A stretch of DNA of 64,000 nt. It comes from Xestospongia bergquistia. Taxonomy: Eukaryota; Porifera; Demospongiae; Haplosclerida; Petrosiidae. A program made the position numbers and the translations under genes. Shown here in pieces: positions 51,305-62,224 of this stretch. Where the stretch lies: the NCBI GenBank assembly GCA_963965975.1, contig OZ014412.1:14212849-14276848 (forward strand), read 5' to 3'. A model generated the notes under the pieces. That model was not told the DNA's origin and ran no database searches. It saw only the letters and a program-made list of their open reading frames with translations. The first letter of the stretch is position 1. Each line of letters opens with the position of its first letter.

Positions 51305-53525
51305 ATGGAGAAAATGAACATAGATGAGGTTAGAAGTTGGGTTCAGGACCAAGGATTTTGTGATGAATTACAGCAGGCTTTCAAAAGTTAGTTTTCTAAA
51401 ACTTGACAGATAACAGATTATACTATTGTCTTTACACTGGGCAATCTTTAATAGATCAGGCAATGGATGGTGAGGCCATTTACCAAGCTTTAGGTACAAA
51501 CACAGGACCAGACTGTTTAAAAGATGTACTGCCAAAATTTGGTGAGAGATTAAAGGTGTATAACGCACTCAAGTTTGCAATTGGGAAGGAAATGGTATAG
51601 CTATGTGGTAAATATGTAATAATTGATTGCTAATATTTTTTATAGGATAATTGTGAGAGGAGTCCATTTTCGCCATTGTCTGATGACATTATGGTCATCC
51701 CATTTGCAAGTTCAAAGGTGTGTTGTATCTGTTTTGTGAATTATAATAGTTACCTCCTATGTGTGTCTGTAAAGACACAGGCTGTTAACCCCACTGTTAT
51801 TTCAGTGCATGGTTATGAGCTTATACTATCCTAGGTGTGAAATCCTTTGATCTGGATTTGGTCAAATTAATTATTCCTTAATTAAATAACTTTTATCTTA
51901 ATTAAGGATTCAGTCATTGATGATATTTACTCACCACCATCTATCACTTCACCACTTCCTATGAATTCACCATCTTCTATTGCTTCCACTAGTAGCTCAA
52001 TGTTGTCTACCCCATCAACAAAAAAAGTATGAACAAAAAGGTTGTATGCATGATATCATTAATCGGTGCACTATAGAAAGCCTCATCAGTGGCTTTTAGT
52101 AAATTAACTTTTAAGAAAGATCAGGTATGTCATTATATTGTTTTGCAACTAATTCTTTCTTAGTTTAGTAAAGTTCCTGATCCATTTCCAATACCTACAT
52201 TTAGTGAGCGAACAGAAGCCAACTTTAGACTTAAAAAGTTGACTAATGATGATAGAAAGTATGTAGTTCGTACTTTAGCTACAATGCTGCTAGTATACAT
52301 ACAACATTCAAAGAAGGATTGTGAATCTGTAGCTAGGTCATTGTTAAGAAAGCATTCATTTATAAAAGAATATGTAAGTCCTTACAATTTATTCTACTGA
52401 CTTCGTGTTATTTATATATTAGGACTCTTGTGCCAACTTTATTTTTATTTATACAAGATGCCAAAATTGCAACTGAAATCCAACTTCTGATAAAAGATAT
52501 GAAGAAAAATCTCCACATCCAAAATAAGAAAGATTGACCAAGACAAGCATTTCTATCCTTCCCTTGAAGTTTTAGAGTTTGAGGAAGACAAAGTGAGCCA
52601 CAAAAGGAACTTGAGTCTTTTACAAAAAGAGATGGAAAAGGCAAGGTCAAATGTTGGCGAAATTGTCTCTCTGATGGCCAGGACATTTAAAAGACGACGA
52701 GAGTGGATTCTGAGTACGGTTCACAAAGTGAAAGATATATGTAATCAATACCCATTTCTACAAAAGGCAGTTTATGTAAGTTTTATACTGAATTGCAATG
52801 ACTTTGCTAACCATTTCACAGACTGCAGAAGAATTTAACTTGATAATGCAGGTTGACAATTTATATGGCAGTTTATTTGAAGACAACTGGAAAAAATATT
52901 CCCATGCAGTTATAGGTTATGCTCATGCTAGTCTATCTTCATCTAAAGATCTAAAACATGCCCTCCGGTCTTTACACAATGATGAAAGAGTTGATGATGA
53001 AGGTAGAAACTTCTTTGTATATGTCTTATTCTTAGATTTCTTCAGATGTCCTAACTATTTCTGCTCTAAGATGTTTGGGATATTTTCTATCAACTAAACC
53101 AAAGAAAAAAGAATCCTTTAGCTCCAAAGTTGACATTCCATTTCTTCTTGTGGAAGTTACTGTGAGTATAACACATAATTATTACACTTTATTATATATA
53201 TATATTATAGCGTGGAACTCCTTTAACTGAGGCTATAGATGAAGACAATAATCATCCGCACATAATTCGATTCATGGACGCTGATTTGGAGTTATTACCA
53301 CAAATTTTTATTGCAATAGAACAAGAGATTGTACTTGAATGTAAAGATATGAGTGGGGCTATTTTTGCTCTCTTGGCTTGTCACTATATCTTCAATATTG
53401 TGTATTTTTCAAGAGTAAAGGATGTTTTGTACTTCATTCAAGATAAGATTTTGGGATTTGGTGACTCTTCAAAGCAATCATCAATATATGCCAACACAAC
53501 TACTGCTCTAAACTGTTATATTTAA
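51305..53525 (+). pseudogene. SAM-domain gene (SAMD3-like)
   Basis: Exon 1 (51305-51390) encodes MEKMNIDEVRSWVQDQGFCD; exon 2 from about 51453 continues MDGEAIYQALG and LKDVLPKFGERLKVYNALKF. Together they form a SAM domain, a protein-interaction fold. Ser/Thr/Pro-rich linker exons follow (about 51645-51718, 51907-52027, 52077-52125). The central region is FSKVPDPFPIPTFSERTEAN and RSLLRKHSFIKEY (52164-52373), then KRNLSLLQKEMEKARSNVGE and MARTFKRRREWIL (about 52580-52775). The C-terminal region holds HIIRFMDADLELLPQIFIAI and ends at TAA 53523-53525. All borders are AG/GT type. One exon (52425-52560) has stops in each frame and a frameshift, so the copy is probably broken. SAMD3-like proteins with this layout are multicopy in fish; function unknown. 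Confidence 0.7.
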
Positions 53526-53810
53526 CAGGTAGTCAGGTACTATATGAATACTTTGTTGATTTGAGTTTATATTTGAGTTTGCATTTGATATTTTCCTTCA
53601 ATTTTTTTAACAATTATAATAATTGGAATTTGATCAAATATTGAAATCTAAATAATATATAACATCCACAAAACAAGTTGGTGACCTTGAGTACTGTTAT
53701 TTTAACATGTATGGAAAATTGTTATAACAACAACAATTATTTAAACATGTTTATGATTGTATCAGTAACAAATGATTACGTGTTAGCATAACAAAGTGTG
53801 CTGTTGGATT

Positions 53811-53853
53811 AACAACAAATGTCATGTGTATGTAACACATGACATCTGTTGTT
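53811..53853. repeat. 19 bp hairpin
   Basis: Arms aacaacaaatgtcatgtgt and acacatgacatctgttgtt pair with one mismatch around a 5-base loop. It lies between the SAM gene and the resumed P2X7-C-type gene, and may be part of the right terminus of the candidate element. Confidence 0.8.
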
Positions 53854-53984
53854 ACAACACATGCTCTTATGTTGCCACAGATGCATCAATACAACATTTT
53901 TTTGTCATTTTAACATTAACATTTTTGTAGTGTTTGTTTGAATGTATGGGTGATACTGACAGCTTTTACATTTTTGTTAACAGT

Positions 53985-54245
53985 ATGGCTCAAGCTCTAA
54001 TGAAGGAAATACACTTCAGTGAGTGCACTAATGTATTACATATTATTAAGTAATTGTTGATGTGGGTTTCAATACTTAAGAAATATAGGTATACTGCTTA
54101 TCGTCATCTAGCACAATTGTTGGTGTTGGGGATTGCATGGATGAACAGTGAGAGTAACTCTTCCAAGCATGTGCTGTTTCAAAGATAAGGAGTGTCTTTC
54201 CATCAGAACACTACACGGAATTTCAGTTACCAGACTTGTAAATTA
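53985..54245 (+). pseudogene. P2X7-C-type cysteine-rich gene, 3' part
   Basis: A short exon after a TTAACAG acceptor reads YGSSSNEGNTL and ends at GTGAGT (about 54017). The next exon after an AG (about 54088) reads RYTAYRHLAQ, then in other frames RVTLPS and CAVSKIRSVFPSEHYTEFQL. The order YTAYRQ, RVVLPSCVV.KIR..FPS, YTGF is typical for the end of the P2X7-C domain. Two frame changes occur within 150 bases. It completes the gene part at 46992-47280, with the middle missing or displaced by the inserted gene pair. Confidence 0.65.
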
Positions 54246-54559
54246 TGTAGTATTTGTAATTTGTGTACATAAATTAAAATTAGGCTAATAACTATTACAG
54301 CTTAAATCTACTAGTATGCTGTCTGATTGCTTCTGTTTTCTCAGGACTTTTAAATACTTTGAGAGTGGAGGCAGTGGAAGTGGAACTAAACTCCTCTCTT
54401 CACTCTTACATAGTTGTAATGTCACCTCAATCAATTCAGATACATAATCTGTTAATAAAAATGGGATAAAAGGGCCAGTCCTATAGGTAGTTTATAATAG
54501 CTTACAGAAAGTTTTTCTTCTAAAACCTTGTTAACAATATGTCTGCCTTTTCTGTAATG

Positions 54560-54923
54560 TCATCTTGGAACACCATCAGGTGTTGTAACTTGCTCACGTT
54601 TACAGTTGTCATTATAATGTAGAGCTACCAATACATGTACTAGTTCTAACAAAAATGTTGGAATGGCACCAGGCTTCAACAACAAATTTCGCTTCAATCC
54701 AAGTCTGGTAGCTGTCAAGGAGCTGGATTAAAACAATTCTCTGTGAAATGATCGCTGTATAAGCACGAATTTTCTGACGGTCCTTACTAGCTGTTGTTCT
54801 TTGAACTTGTTTTGTCCATAGCTGTCTGATTTCTTTATCAGTTGGAAAAAGGAATAAGCTAACGCCATCAGAGTGCTTGTTGCTGCATCTGGCTGCTTCC
54901 CCATATTTCAACACATTCAACAC
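54560..54923 (-). pseudogene. THAP-domain gene remnant
   Basis: The first frame reads AARCSNKHSDGVSLFLFPTD and KEIRQLWTKQVQR. A second frame reads SDHFTENCFNPAP, and a third SLTATRLGLKRNLLLKPGAI. Joined in order these match a THAP zinc-finger domain (C2CH), which binds DNA and occurs at the N-terminus of P-element-like transposases and many host factors. The first zinc Cys position is Tyr, and two frameshifts are present. The downstream part is not recognisable, so it is either a transposon or a host-derived pseudogene. Confidence 0.7.
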
Positions 54924-54959
54924 GTTTGTTGGCCCCTTTGTACGTCATCCTGAACCCCG

Positions 54960-56310
54960 CCCTTTACAGGAAGTAAATTTTCATATTAAAAGGAAACTGT
55001 CTTTAATTAATTTCTTACTAAAATACTTATGATTATTTTGGAAAATGAGATTTGGAACTATCATCTCAATGAAATGAACAAGCAGAAAAAATTGCTTTTT
55101 ATGTTCATTGTAGTCTCTCTCTAAATTCCAAATGACTGTATTATAAAATCATAGCAGATGTCATATGTTGAGTTAATGAATAATTCAGTTACTAATTTTA
55201 AGCAAGAGCTAAACAGGTGCATGGATATAGCAAAAAGTGAAGTGGATAGATCATGTTCATCATTTACAAGTAAATGCAATGTAATAAAGACAGTTTCATA
55301 TAGTTGCATGTATTTGCTTCTTATTTACTAGCACTTGATACAAATGTCCTCAAATTTCTTATTTACATAGTAACTCATAGTGTTAATTTTACTAAGTAGT
55401 CATAACTCATTACTTCATTACCTAGTCTAATATTAATGTTAAAATGTTATAATTTCTTAAAATGACTATAGATATTTATCATGAACTTCTGTTTCATCAT
55501 TCGTAAACATCTTCAGTCTAATTGATAGATCCTATTATTGTAAATATGAGATAAAAGTACATGAACTTTGAAAAATACACTGTAGGTACTTCTTCAATCC
55601 AATACCTCTAATGACATTGATCTGGTGTATTAATTATGATTTCAATATTTTGTTGTACTAATTGTAAACAATAAATGTATTTATGTACTTGATTTTTTAC
55701 ATTATAATTTGTTATTACTTATCTACTTTAATATCTTACATAGGAATGTTCATTATTGTTAGGTTAGGTTATTAATAAGTGCTCTTACCCTAGATGATAA
55801 GCCAAAGGTTGTATCTCAGCATGAAGAACTAGGATATATGTTTTATGTATTGTACCATTTCCAGTTATATCAATGAGTTATAAGTTAATTTTTTTAAATT
55901 TCAATCACCAAATAATAACACTACTACAAAATAATTATAAAATTTCTAAAACGTTGAGGAAAACAATTTTCTCAATTTATTGTCAGTTACTATAGCTAAA
56001 CAATGTAAAGGAGGAAGTACAGTCTAATTTGTATCTACAAAAGAAAAAAAAGGAAAAAAAAATTTATTAGTGGTCTAAATGGCATTTTCTGTCCTAAAGC
56101 AATGTGAAAAATTGTTTTACATTTAATTAATTTCGTTTAGTTTAGTCAAAATGATGGACTGATGCACAAAGAACTGTATTGACCATTACAATATTATGAT
56201 TGTTTATAGTAATAAAGTTGAACTCTTCTTGATGCATAATACACTTAATTGTATATTAACATTCCAAGTTTATAAACATACCTTTTCATATTGCCTACAT
56301 GGTTGTAGCA
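54960..56310. other. Intergenic stretch
   Basis: AT-rich. No gene seen. It should contain the 3' UTR and polyadenylation site of the Death-domain gene on the minus strand. Confidence 0.35.
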
Positions 56311-56314
56311 GCTA

Positions 56315-56340
56315 TTACAAAGTACTGTTAGGAGGTTTCT
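56315..56340 (-). CDS. Probable last exon of the ankyrin/Roc-COR/Death gene
   Basis: After a TTACAG acceptor, 26 bases give a C-terminus KKPPNSTL and a TAA (56317-56315) in the phase left by the Death exon. It is plausible but short, so an alternative last exon is possible. Confidence 0.45.
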
Positions 56341-56484
56341 CTGTAATGATATGAGACATCATGGAAAATATATATAATGCATAAAAGTGAAGTGCAAATA
56401 TATACTAAAAATATATTTTTTTATCTTCAAACAGACTACCTTAACTTAAAATCACATGTACTAGATAGTTGTAGTAATACATAC

Positions 56485-56763
56485 TTGACTCTTTGCCAAG
56501 GAATAGACAAATTTCAGTGGCAAGTAATTTATTTTGTAAAGGACCATCTATCACATCAATGATGTTATCCCAAGTCACTGGAGTAGGCTCATTGTCCAAC
56601 CAGCTTTGCAACATCTTTGACATCTTCACTTGGTCAGAGTAATTAGAACAGCACAACCCATCAATAGTGTTAGAGTCGACTCCAAGTAGATCTCCTATCT
56701 CTTGCCACTTTGCATTTACGGAAGAAAGAAGCCTGAGGAGTTTATGCTTCTCTGGTTTGTTGT
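56485..56763 (-). CDS. Death-domain exon
   Basis: A 279-base exon, phase 1 at both ends, with a CACAG acceptor and a GTATGT donor. It encodes DNKPEKHKLLRLLSSVNAKW, QEIGDLLGVDSNTID, KMSKMLQSWLDNEP, TWDNIIDVIDGPLQNKLLAT and EICLFLGKE. The W..IG..LGV core and the later W..LI-type helix are Death-domain features. Such domains join receptors to apoptotic or inflammatory adaptors. Confidence 0.85.
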
Positions 56764-57256
56764 CTGTGAATTTAATATTGATTGAAAATGAGTATATATT
56801 AATAAAAATTAAATAAAGTAAAATGCATTATTAGTAGTCTCTTAGTAAAAGAGATAATGGTTGATAAAGCGCTCTGTAGCTACATGAAGGCATGGCTGTA
56901 CATTGATATTCTGTTACATTGTTAATATTTTCCTTCAAAGAGCTCTTTAAAATATAAACATCTTGGTTTTATTTAAATATTAAAAAAATATTGTTATCCA
57001 AACGAAACTAGTTTTGTCATGAGTTATCACTTGTTTAAATTAAATTAATAAAAAATATAATTAAATCACAAACTCTCTTGTTATATTGGCTACATTGACA
57101 TACTTACATTCTCTACAATTTCATAATTGCAAGATGGCAGGTGTTATAATGATTTCATATATAAATGCAGTTTTAGGTATTCATGTCAGTTAATGTTAAT
57201 ATTCTTAAGCTTCAGCAGAATGTTGTACACAAAAGTTCAACTAAGTAAATACTAAC

Positions 57257-59341
57257 CTTGTGATTGTAGTTTCTCTACTACCACTCCCTTTGCAATCCAT
57301 GGTAATTGTTGTAAATGATCAATACCTGCTGTCAATTGAGGATTTCTACAGCAAGTAAGTATCTTCTTATTGTCATCTGGACGACAAAGATGATTAGAAG
57401 AAGAACATATTGAGCAATAGAAATATTCTTGAGGTGATGAAAGAATTGGCTTATACTGAAACTTTTTAACAATAACTTCAATGCCTTCAAAAAGAGCATT
57501 TCGAATGGCTGAGCAATTTTCAGAAAGGCCAGTGTAGTAGACATCTAGAGAGTATAGAGTATCAACAAGCAAAATTGCTCCTCCTAAATCAAGACACAAT
57601 AACTGGATAGCATTACGATATTGTAGTAGATCTTCTGAAGGCTCATCAGATGTTGGAGGTCGAAAAAGATCAAATTTTGGTGACTTTTGATGTTTAACAA
57701 GATTAACAACCAGAGCAGGAAAGATTCCTTGAGGTACAGGATTCATATCCCAAGTTAGAACAAGAGCATCTGTGACTTTTGTAAAGTTGCTTCTTATATT
57801 CTCCAACTTAGAAGTAGTAGGCAAAACACATGGTAAAAAGAATTTTCCTTTCTCTGGTAAAGGAGCAATAATTAGGATATCCTCCATTAACTTCAAGAAG
57901 TCGTCTGCTGTAAAATCAAGTGAGAAACCTTCAGGAAGACAATCGAGCAGATCACGTGTGAAAATACCTTCAGCTTTGAGTTGATGATGAGCATTAGCTG
58001 GAACAACTATATTCATTTCTTCTAAGTAGGTAATAGCATCAGCAAAAGAAATGCTGATTACTTCTGAAAGCTTATTAAAAAGGGGTTGAGGATGGAGGAA
58101 AACCACATTGGGCAATATAGCTGGAAAATACAAGAAAATGGTTAAATCGTGATAGTACAGTAACGAAGCTTCGACGTCTTTTTGATCCATCTCAAGAGTC
58201 AAACCAATTGTCAGACATTCCCTTTTACTGACGACCATTGACTTGGTAATTTTTTGAAGATCCTCTAATTCAAGCTTAAACAAGAACCATCGTGCTGGAA
58301 TTTCTGCTTCGAAGTAAGATCGGCATACAATTGTACGAATTCTTTCCGCAATATTCATTTCAGGCTCACCTCGTGAGGTTGTGTTGACAGGAAATATTAT
58401 TTCCTTTTTCGCTTCAGAGTAATTCATATGCACACCTCGGAATTGACATAAGGATGACCACAAACGAGCATTCTTCTCCTTTAAAGACTCGCCCTTGCAT
58501 TCTGCTATTTTATCAAAAAATGTACCAAGTACAAGAACAGAAGGCTGTGGATGTGAAAACTTAATGTGAATTTTGCGCAAATTAGGCTGATCTATGGATG
58601 TTAGCGAACGAAAAGAGGACTCAATTAATTGTAAATTGGTAATTTGTCTCTCTACAGGGGCTCCAATCTGTCGACCATTAAAACTAAAGAAAAATTTTGG
58701 CTTGCCCTCAAGCTTCTCGTTTAACTTTTGCGTGAGAATATTAACTGGACTGTAGCGTAATATTGCCGGGGCAATATCTAGAAATGCTGCTTGTCCACCT
58801 GAATCTACACAGTAAATCCAATGAGAGTTGAATAGCTCAGAAGATTCTTTTACAGTAGGCATAATCCCAGCAATCTCATTTGCTGTTTGTGAAACAGATG
58901 GAGGTGTTGGCTTTGAAGGAGTAACTGAGGTAACTTCATCGAAGTCTGGTGGGGTTTCCTCTTGTGAACCATCATCATCAGATGAATTGTTGCTATCCAC
59001 ATTTTGTGTAGTGGAATTAACAGGAGAAGATGGGACTCCAATTTTAATGGCTTTGGCAATCATAAGTTTTACATTTGGAGTATTAATTTCTTCCCAAAAT
59101 TGACTGGTAAAAGAAGAATCGGTTGACTCACTTCCTACATGGAGACTTGTGGTCTCTATTCTTCTTACTTCAGGAGCAGTGGCTACAGAGGTGCTGTGAT
59201 GATGTGTAGGTGGTGGGAGATTTAATAACAATTTCAGGATAGATGACTTTCCTGTCCCAGGTGCTCCAGACAGTGATAACTTTGAGTATTTACATCGAAT
59301 TCGACCTTCTTTCAGTGCCTTATGAAGTAAACCAGTATAAT
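57257..59341 (-). CDS. Roc/COR-like NTPase exon of the right minus-strand gene
   Basis: 2085 bases, no stop, phase 1 to phase 1. Near the start SLSGAPGTGKSSILKLLL is a Walker A/G1 motif. A low-complexity Ser/Thr/Pro linker follows. CVDSGGQAAFLDIAP is a switch-2 (DxGGQ) motif as in small GTPases and Roc domains. VLGTFFDKI may stand for the G4 box (TxxD as in LRRK2). The remaining 450 residues (for example ARWFLFKLELEDLQKITKSM, LPNVVFLHPQPLF, YLEEMNIVVP) have the helical and winged-helix pattern of a COR region. It ends with a Cys-rich piece (YCSICSSSNHLC). The upstream exon supplies ankyrin repeats and the downstream exon a Death domain. The whole fits an intracellular sensor or scaffold of ROCO type. 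GTPase activity is not proven. Confidence 0.8.
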
Positions 59342-59458
59342 CTATAGAACAAAGGATAGAAAATAGTTATGTAATTAACTAGTACTGTGAGAATGTTCTA
59401 TGTTAGGCTTCAAATTGGTATAGTAATACATAATGAATGATATCATAACATATGCAGT

Positions 59459-61803
59459 GCCGTACCAGGAATGAAACTTTTCTTCTTATATTACCGGTAA
59501 CGGTGAACAAAGGGTTAAATTTGACCATTGCCTAGCAACATTAGTGAAGATGATTGAGAATGGCTCTATCTTTCAATGTTGGTGATCTGTTCTACAGTTT
59601 TGCTGAACTGGAGACCAAACTGAGCGATTATAAATCGGTAAATTATGTGAAATTTCGGAAACAAGACACCAGAACTATTTTGAATGCAAAGAAAAGGTTG
59701 GAAAAAGAACTTAAGCCTGAACTAAGATATTATGAGATAAAGTACTGCTGTATATATACACCAAGGGCAGTCCTTCCAGGCTATAGGAAAGGGGATTAGA
59801 TCAACTTAGTAAGGGTAATTGTCACATCTGATGATGATAATGATTTTTATACACAGTATATTTAAGCATGACTGACCAGCACACATTAGCCTTTGTGTTA
59901 AAGTAAGTGGTACTGCCTTAGAAGTGAAGAGTGTTTCAATTGAGCATAACCACGAAATATCACAGGTAAGCGTAGGAATGGTGTCAGTTTTAACATGACA
60001 TGTGACAATGTTATATAGGCACTATTTAAGCACATTCCTTACCATAGACGCCTTGATAAAGAAGAAAAAGAAAACCAGCAAAACTGTTACATATTAGAGT
60101 CAACAAGATGCTCCAACAACAATTATGTCAAGAGACAGGAAAGATTGTGCTTCTACAGGATCTGTCAAATATATCGTTTGATTCAAAGAAAGGGCAGTCA
60201 AGGAATGTTTTGGATATAACTATCAAAGTGCTAATAGAGATGTATGGTATGTATAATTACTATATTAATCAAGGCCTTGACAGCTGGTAAATGTACAATA
60301 TAGTATGTCCTATTCATTAACTCATCAGTTGAACTGTCTTTTCATATATAGTTCAATCAAGTTCAAAGGGCAAACATAACCTTAGTCAACATGAAAAGTA
60401 CTGTAAAGCTTCTTTGCTGACATCAGAGCTGGCTTCTGTTGCTAGTTGAGCATCACATGTCCATTTTGATCAACTATAACAAGTACTGAAAGACCTGATA
60501 GTTCATTGGAAAAGCAATCAAGAGGTCACTCTTGTTGACGTTGACGTGTATATTATTCCTCTCATGGCCAAGTTTGCCATCAGTTTAAGGTTTAGTCAAA
60601 GGCTTAAAAGTGTAGGGGGTAGGGTCTAGTTATAGTATACCCAATTTAGGTACACTATAATACATATCTCATAATATATTAATCCTTTCTTTTGTTAACA
60701 GGTTCTGATGATGATGACACTTCTAGTAGTGTGTGATCAAGGTAATACTACAACTGTAATAAACTCATCTGTGGGAGCACTTACAGATATACATGAACAA
60801 TGTAATTTACATTACATCAATTACAGAAAAGTTTCAAACATATTTTACAATGTAGGTACAAGTACATGTACTAGCAGTCGTTTAAGGCCACCACATCCTT
60901 CTACAAAGACTACTGAATGTGTTGGTCTGATGAGGCATCTCTCTGATTCTACTAACACAGTTGTTGAAAGCCCTTCTAAGATTCTCAAACAACAGAATTT
61001 TATGGGTGAGTTATAACACTATGACCATACTTTATTATAGTATTTCTAAAGGATTAAAACTTCCACCAGTTTTAAGGTAGACCTAATTGCCGTGGGTGCA
61101 TGACCATTGGACTACTAGCTAAACGATTGGAAACTTCCAAGAAACCTAAAAGTTTCAGTTGTAAACACTGCTCAGAAAAAGAAAGAGGTACATCTAATAC
61201 TGAATGGTCCTGTTATGACTTCCTACACTTACATTTATAGTTATAATTATTGTCTTGGTATGTTGATTCATCAGAAACTGAAAAGTGCTCTAAAAATTGG
61301 TAGCCTTATAGAAGAGCATGAAATAGAGTGCCATCCTGAGAAAGTATCAAATGCAGTACTGAATGAGAATGTAGATGTTCATCTGGTCTGTCAATATTTA
61401 CGTGATAATGCTTGGAAACTTATTGAAGATGTTGTTGAAAGGAAGAAAGACTGTGATGTTTGGCTATGCAAGATATGCCATCATGATCTTCATGGCAGTA
61501 AATAAGAGCAGTTAATTATTTGTGATTCGTGCCTTGAATGGTATCATTTTAGCTGTGCTGGAGTAATTACACCTCCAAAAATGACTTACTAGTTCTGTAG
61601 AAGTTGTTTTGCTGCTGCTAAAAATGTAGACTAGATATGTATGAAGACTGTCAGTTCATTTGATTTTCAAGTTCATTAAAGTGAACAAAGAGTTAATCAT
61701 TAGTACCTAGGGAGGTGGATCACATGCACCAATGTTACTTGGCAACGGTCAATTAACCCTTTATTCACTGTTACCGGTATTATAAGTAGAATAGTAGGTA
61801 CCG
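59459..61803 (+). mobile_element. MULE-type DNA transposon with long terminal inverted repeats
   Basis: The left end (about 59459-59545) and the reverse of the right end (61727-61803) match over 75-85 bp, with blocks ACCGGTAAC, AAAGGGTTAA and a GACC.TTGCC.AG(C/T)AACATT-like part. The 2.3 kb unit sits in the intron between the ankyrin exon and the Roc exon of the minus-strand gene. No clear target duplication was recognised. Confidence 0.8.
59560..61634 (+). pseudogene. ZSWIM3-like MULE protein with C-terminal PHD-like finger, core deleted
   Basis: Exon 1 (ATG 59560) reads MALSFNVGDLFYSFAELETK, then KKRLEKELKPELRYYEIKYC. A second exon (about 59880-59966) has PAHISLCVKVSGTALEVKSV and EHNHEISQ. 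Next come KMLQQQLCQETGKIVLLQDL (60108 on), then HEKYCKASLLTSELASVAS and LIVHWKSNQEVTLVDVDVY (about 60390-60560), a linker (60708-61016), and RPNCRGCMTIGLLAKRLE. The C-terminus has WLCKICHHDLHGSK, a stop, LIICDSCLEWYHFSCAGV, and a TAG where Trp is usual before FCRSCF: a PHD-like zinc finger. The catalytic DDE block seen in the copy at 11719-12170 is absent, so this copy is non-autonomous and dead. Confidence 0.7.
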
Positions 61804-62038
61804 GAAGGTTAGCCACAGCGAGCATATACTCTTAGAGTATTTGAAAATGGTACTGATTGTTGCTTGTAATGATTGATTATGAGTTTGTACAGCTTATATA
61901 GTCATGACACTGCTATTACTAGCAGTATACATCATGTTACTAGGTTACATTATATCATTGTGTTGATATTTATTGTATGTACATTCTAATGTAAAGAATA
62001 TAACAATGAAGTACATTACAATAGAATTATAGACTGAC

Positions 62039-62222
62039 CATATAGTGACTTGTCAATTAACTGTAGTATTTTGTCTTTATTGACATCATTAGATTTTACC
62101 ATGTCAGCAGGTGTTTGGCCCTCATTATTCTTTATGTTGGCATCTGCACCATATAACAATAATACTTCAACACATTCTACTTTCCCTTCACGACAGGCAT
62201 CATGTAAGGGGCTAAGTCCATA
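62039..62222 (-). CDS. Ankyrin-repeat exon of the right minus-strand gene
   Basis: 184 bases from a CACATAG acceptor to a GTCAGT donor. They encode YGLSPLHDACREGKVECVEV, LLLYGADANIKNNEGQTPAD and MVKSNDVNKDKILQLIDKSL, i.e. one full repeat and the start of a capping repeat. It ends in phase 1, and the next exon (59341) completes the codon to give SLYDYTGLLHKALKEG. Earlier exons should lie beyond the right edge. Confidence 0.85.
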
Positions 62223-62224
62223 CT

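Larger units (their letters stand above)
47512..53685. mobile_element. Candidate two-gene mobile element
   Basis: The divergent gene pair lies between the two parts of one P2X7-C-type gene. Near its edges short inverted similarity is seen: GTCACCAAC at 47512-47520 and its complement at 53677-53685, each followed inward by a TGTG...GATG.TATA-like stretch. The real ends may lie a few hundred bases further out. The mobile nature is inferred from the split host gene and from my recollection that both gene families are multicopy in other animals. No transposase motif was recognised with certainty. Confidence 0.5.

Noticed and set aside
58828..59103. 91-residue plus-strand ORF
   Set aside because: Antisense shadow of the Ser/Thr/Pro-rich linker of the Roc/COR exon.
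59797..59799. True end of the MULE first exon at this TAG
   Set aside because: Family similarity continues in further exons, so the stop is taken as a lesion or as lying close to a missed splice site.
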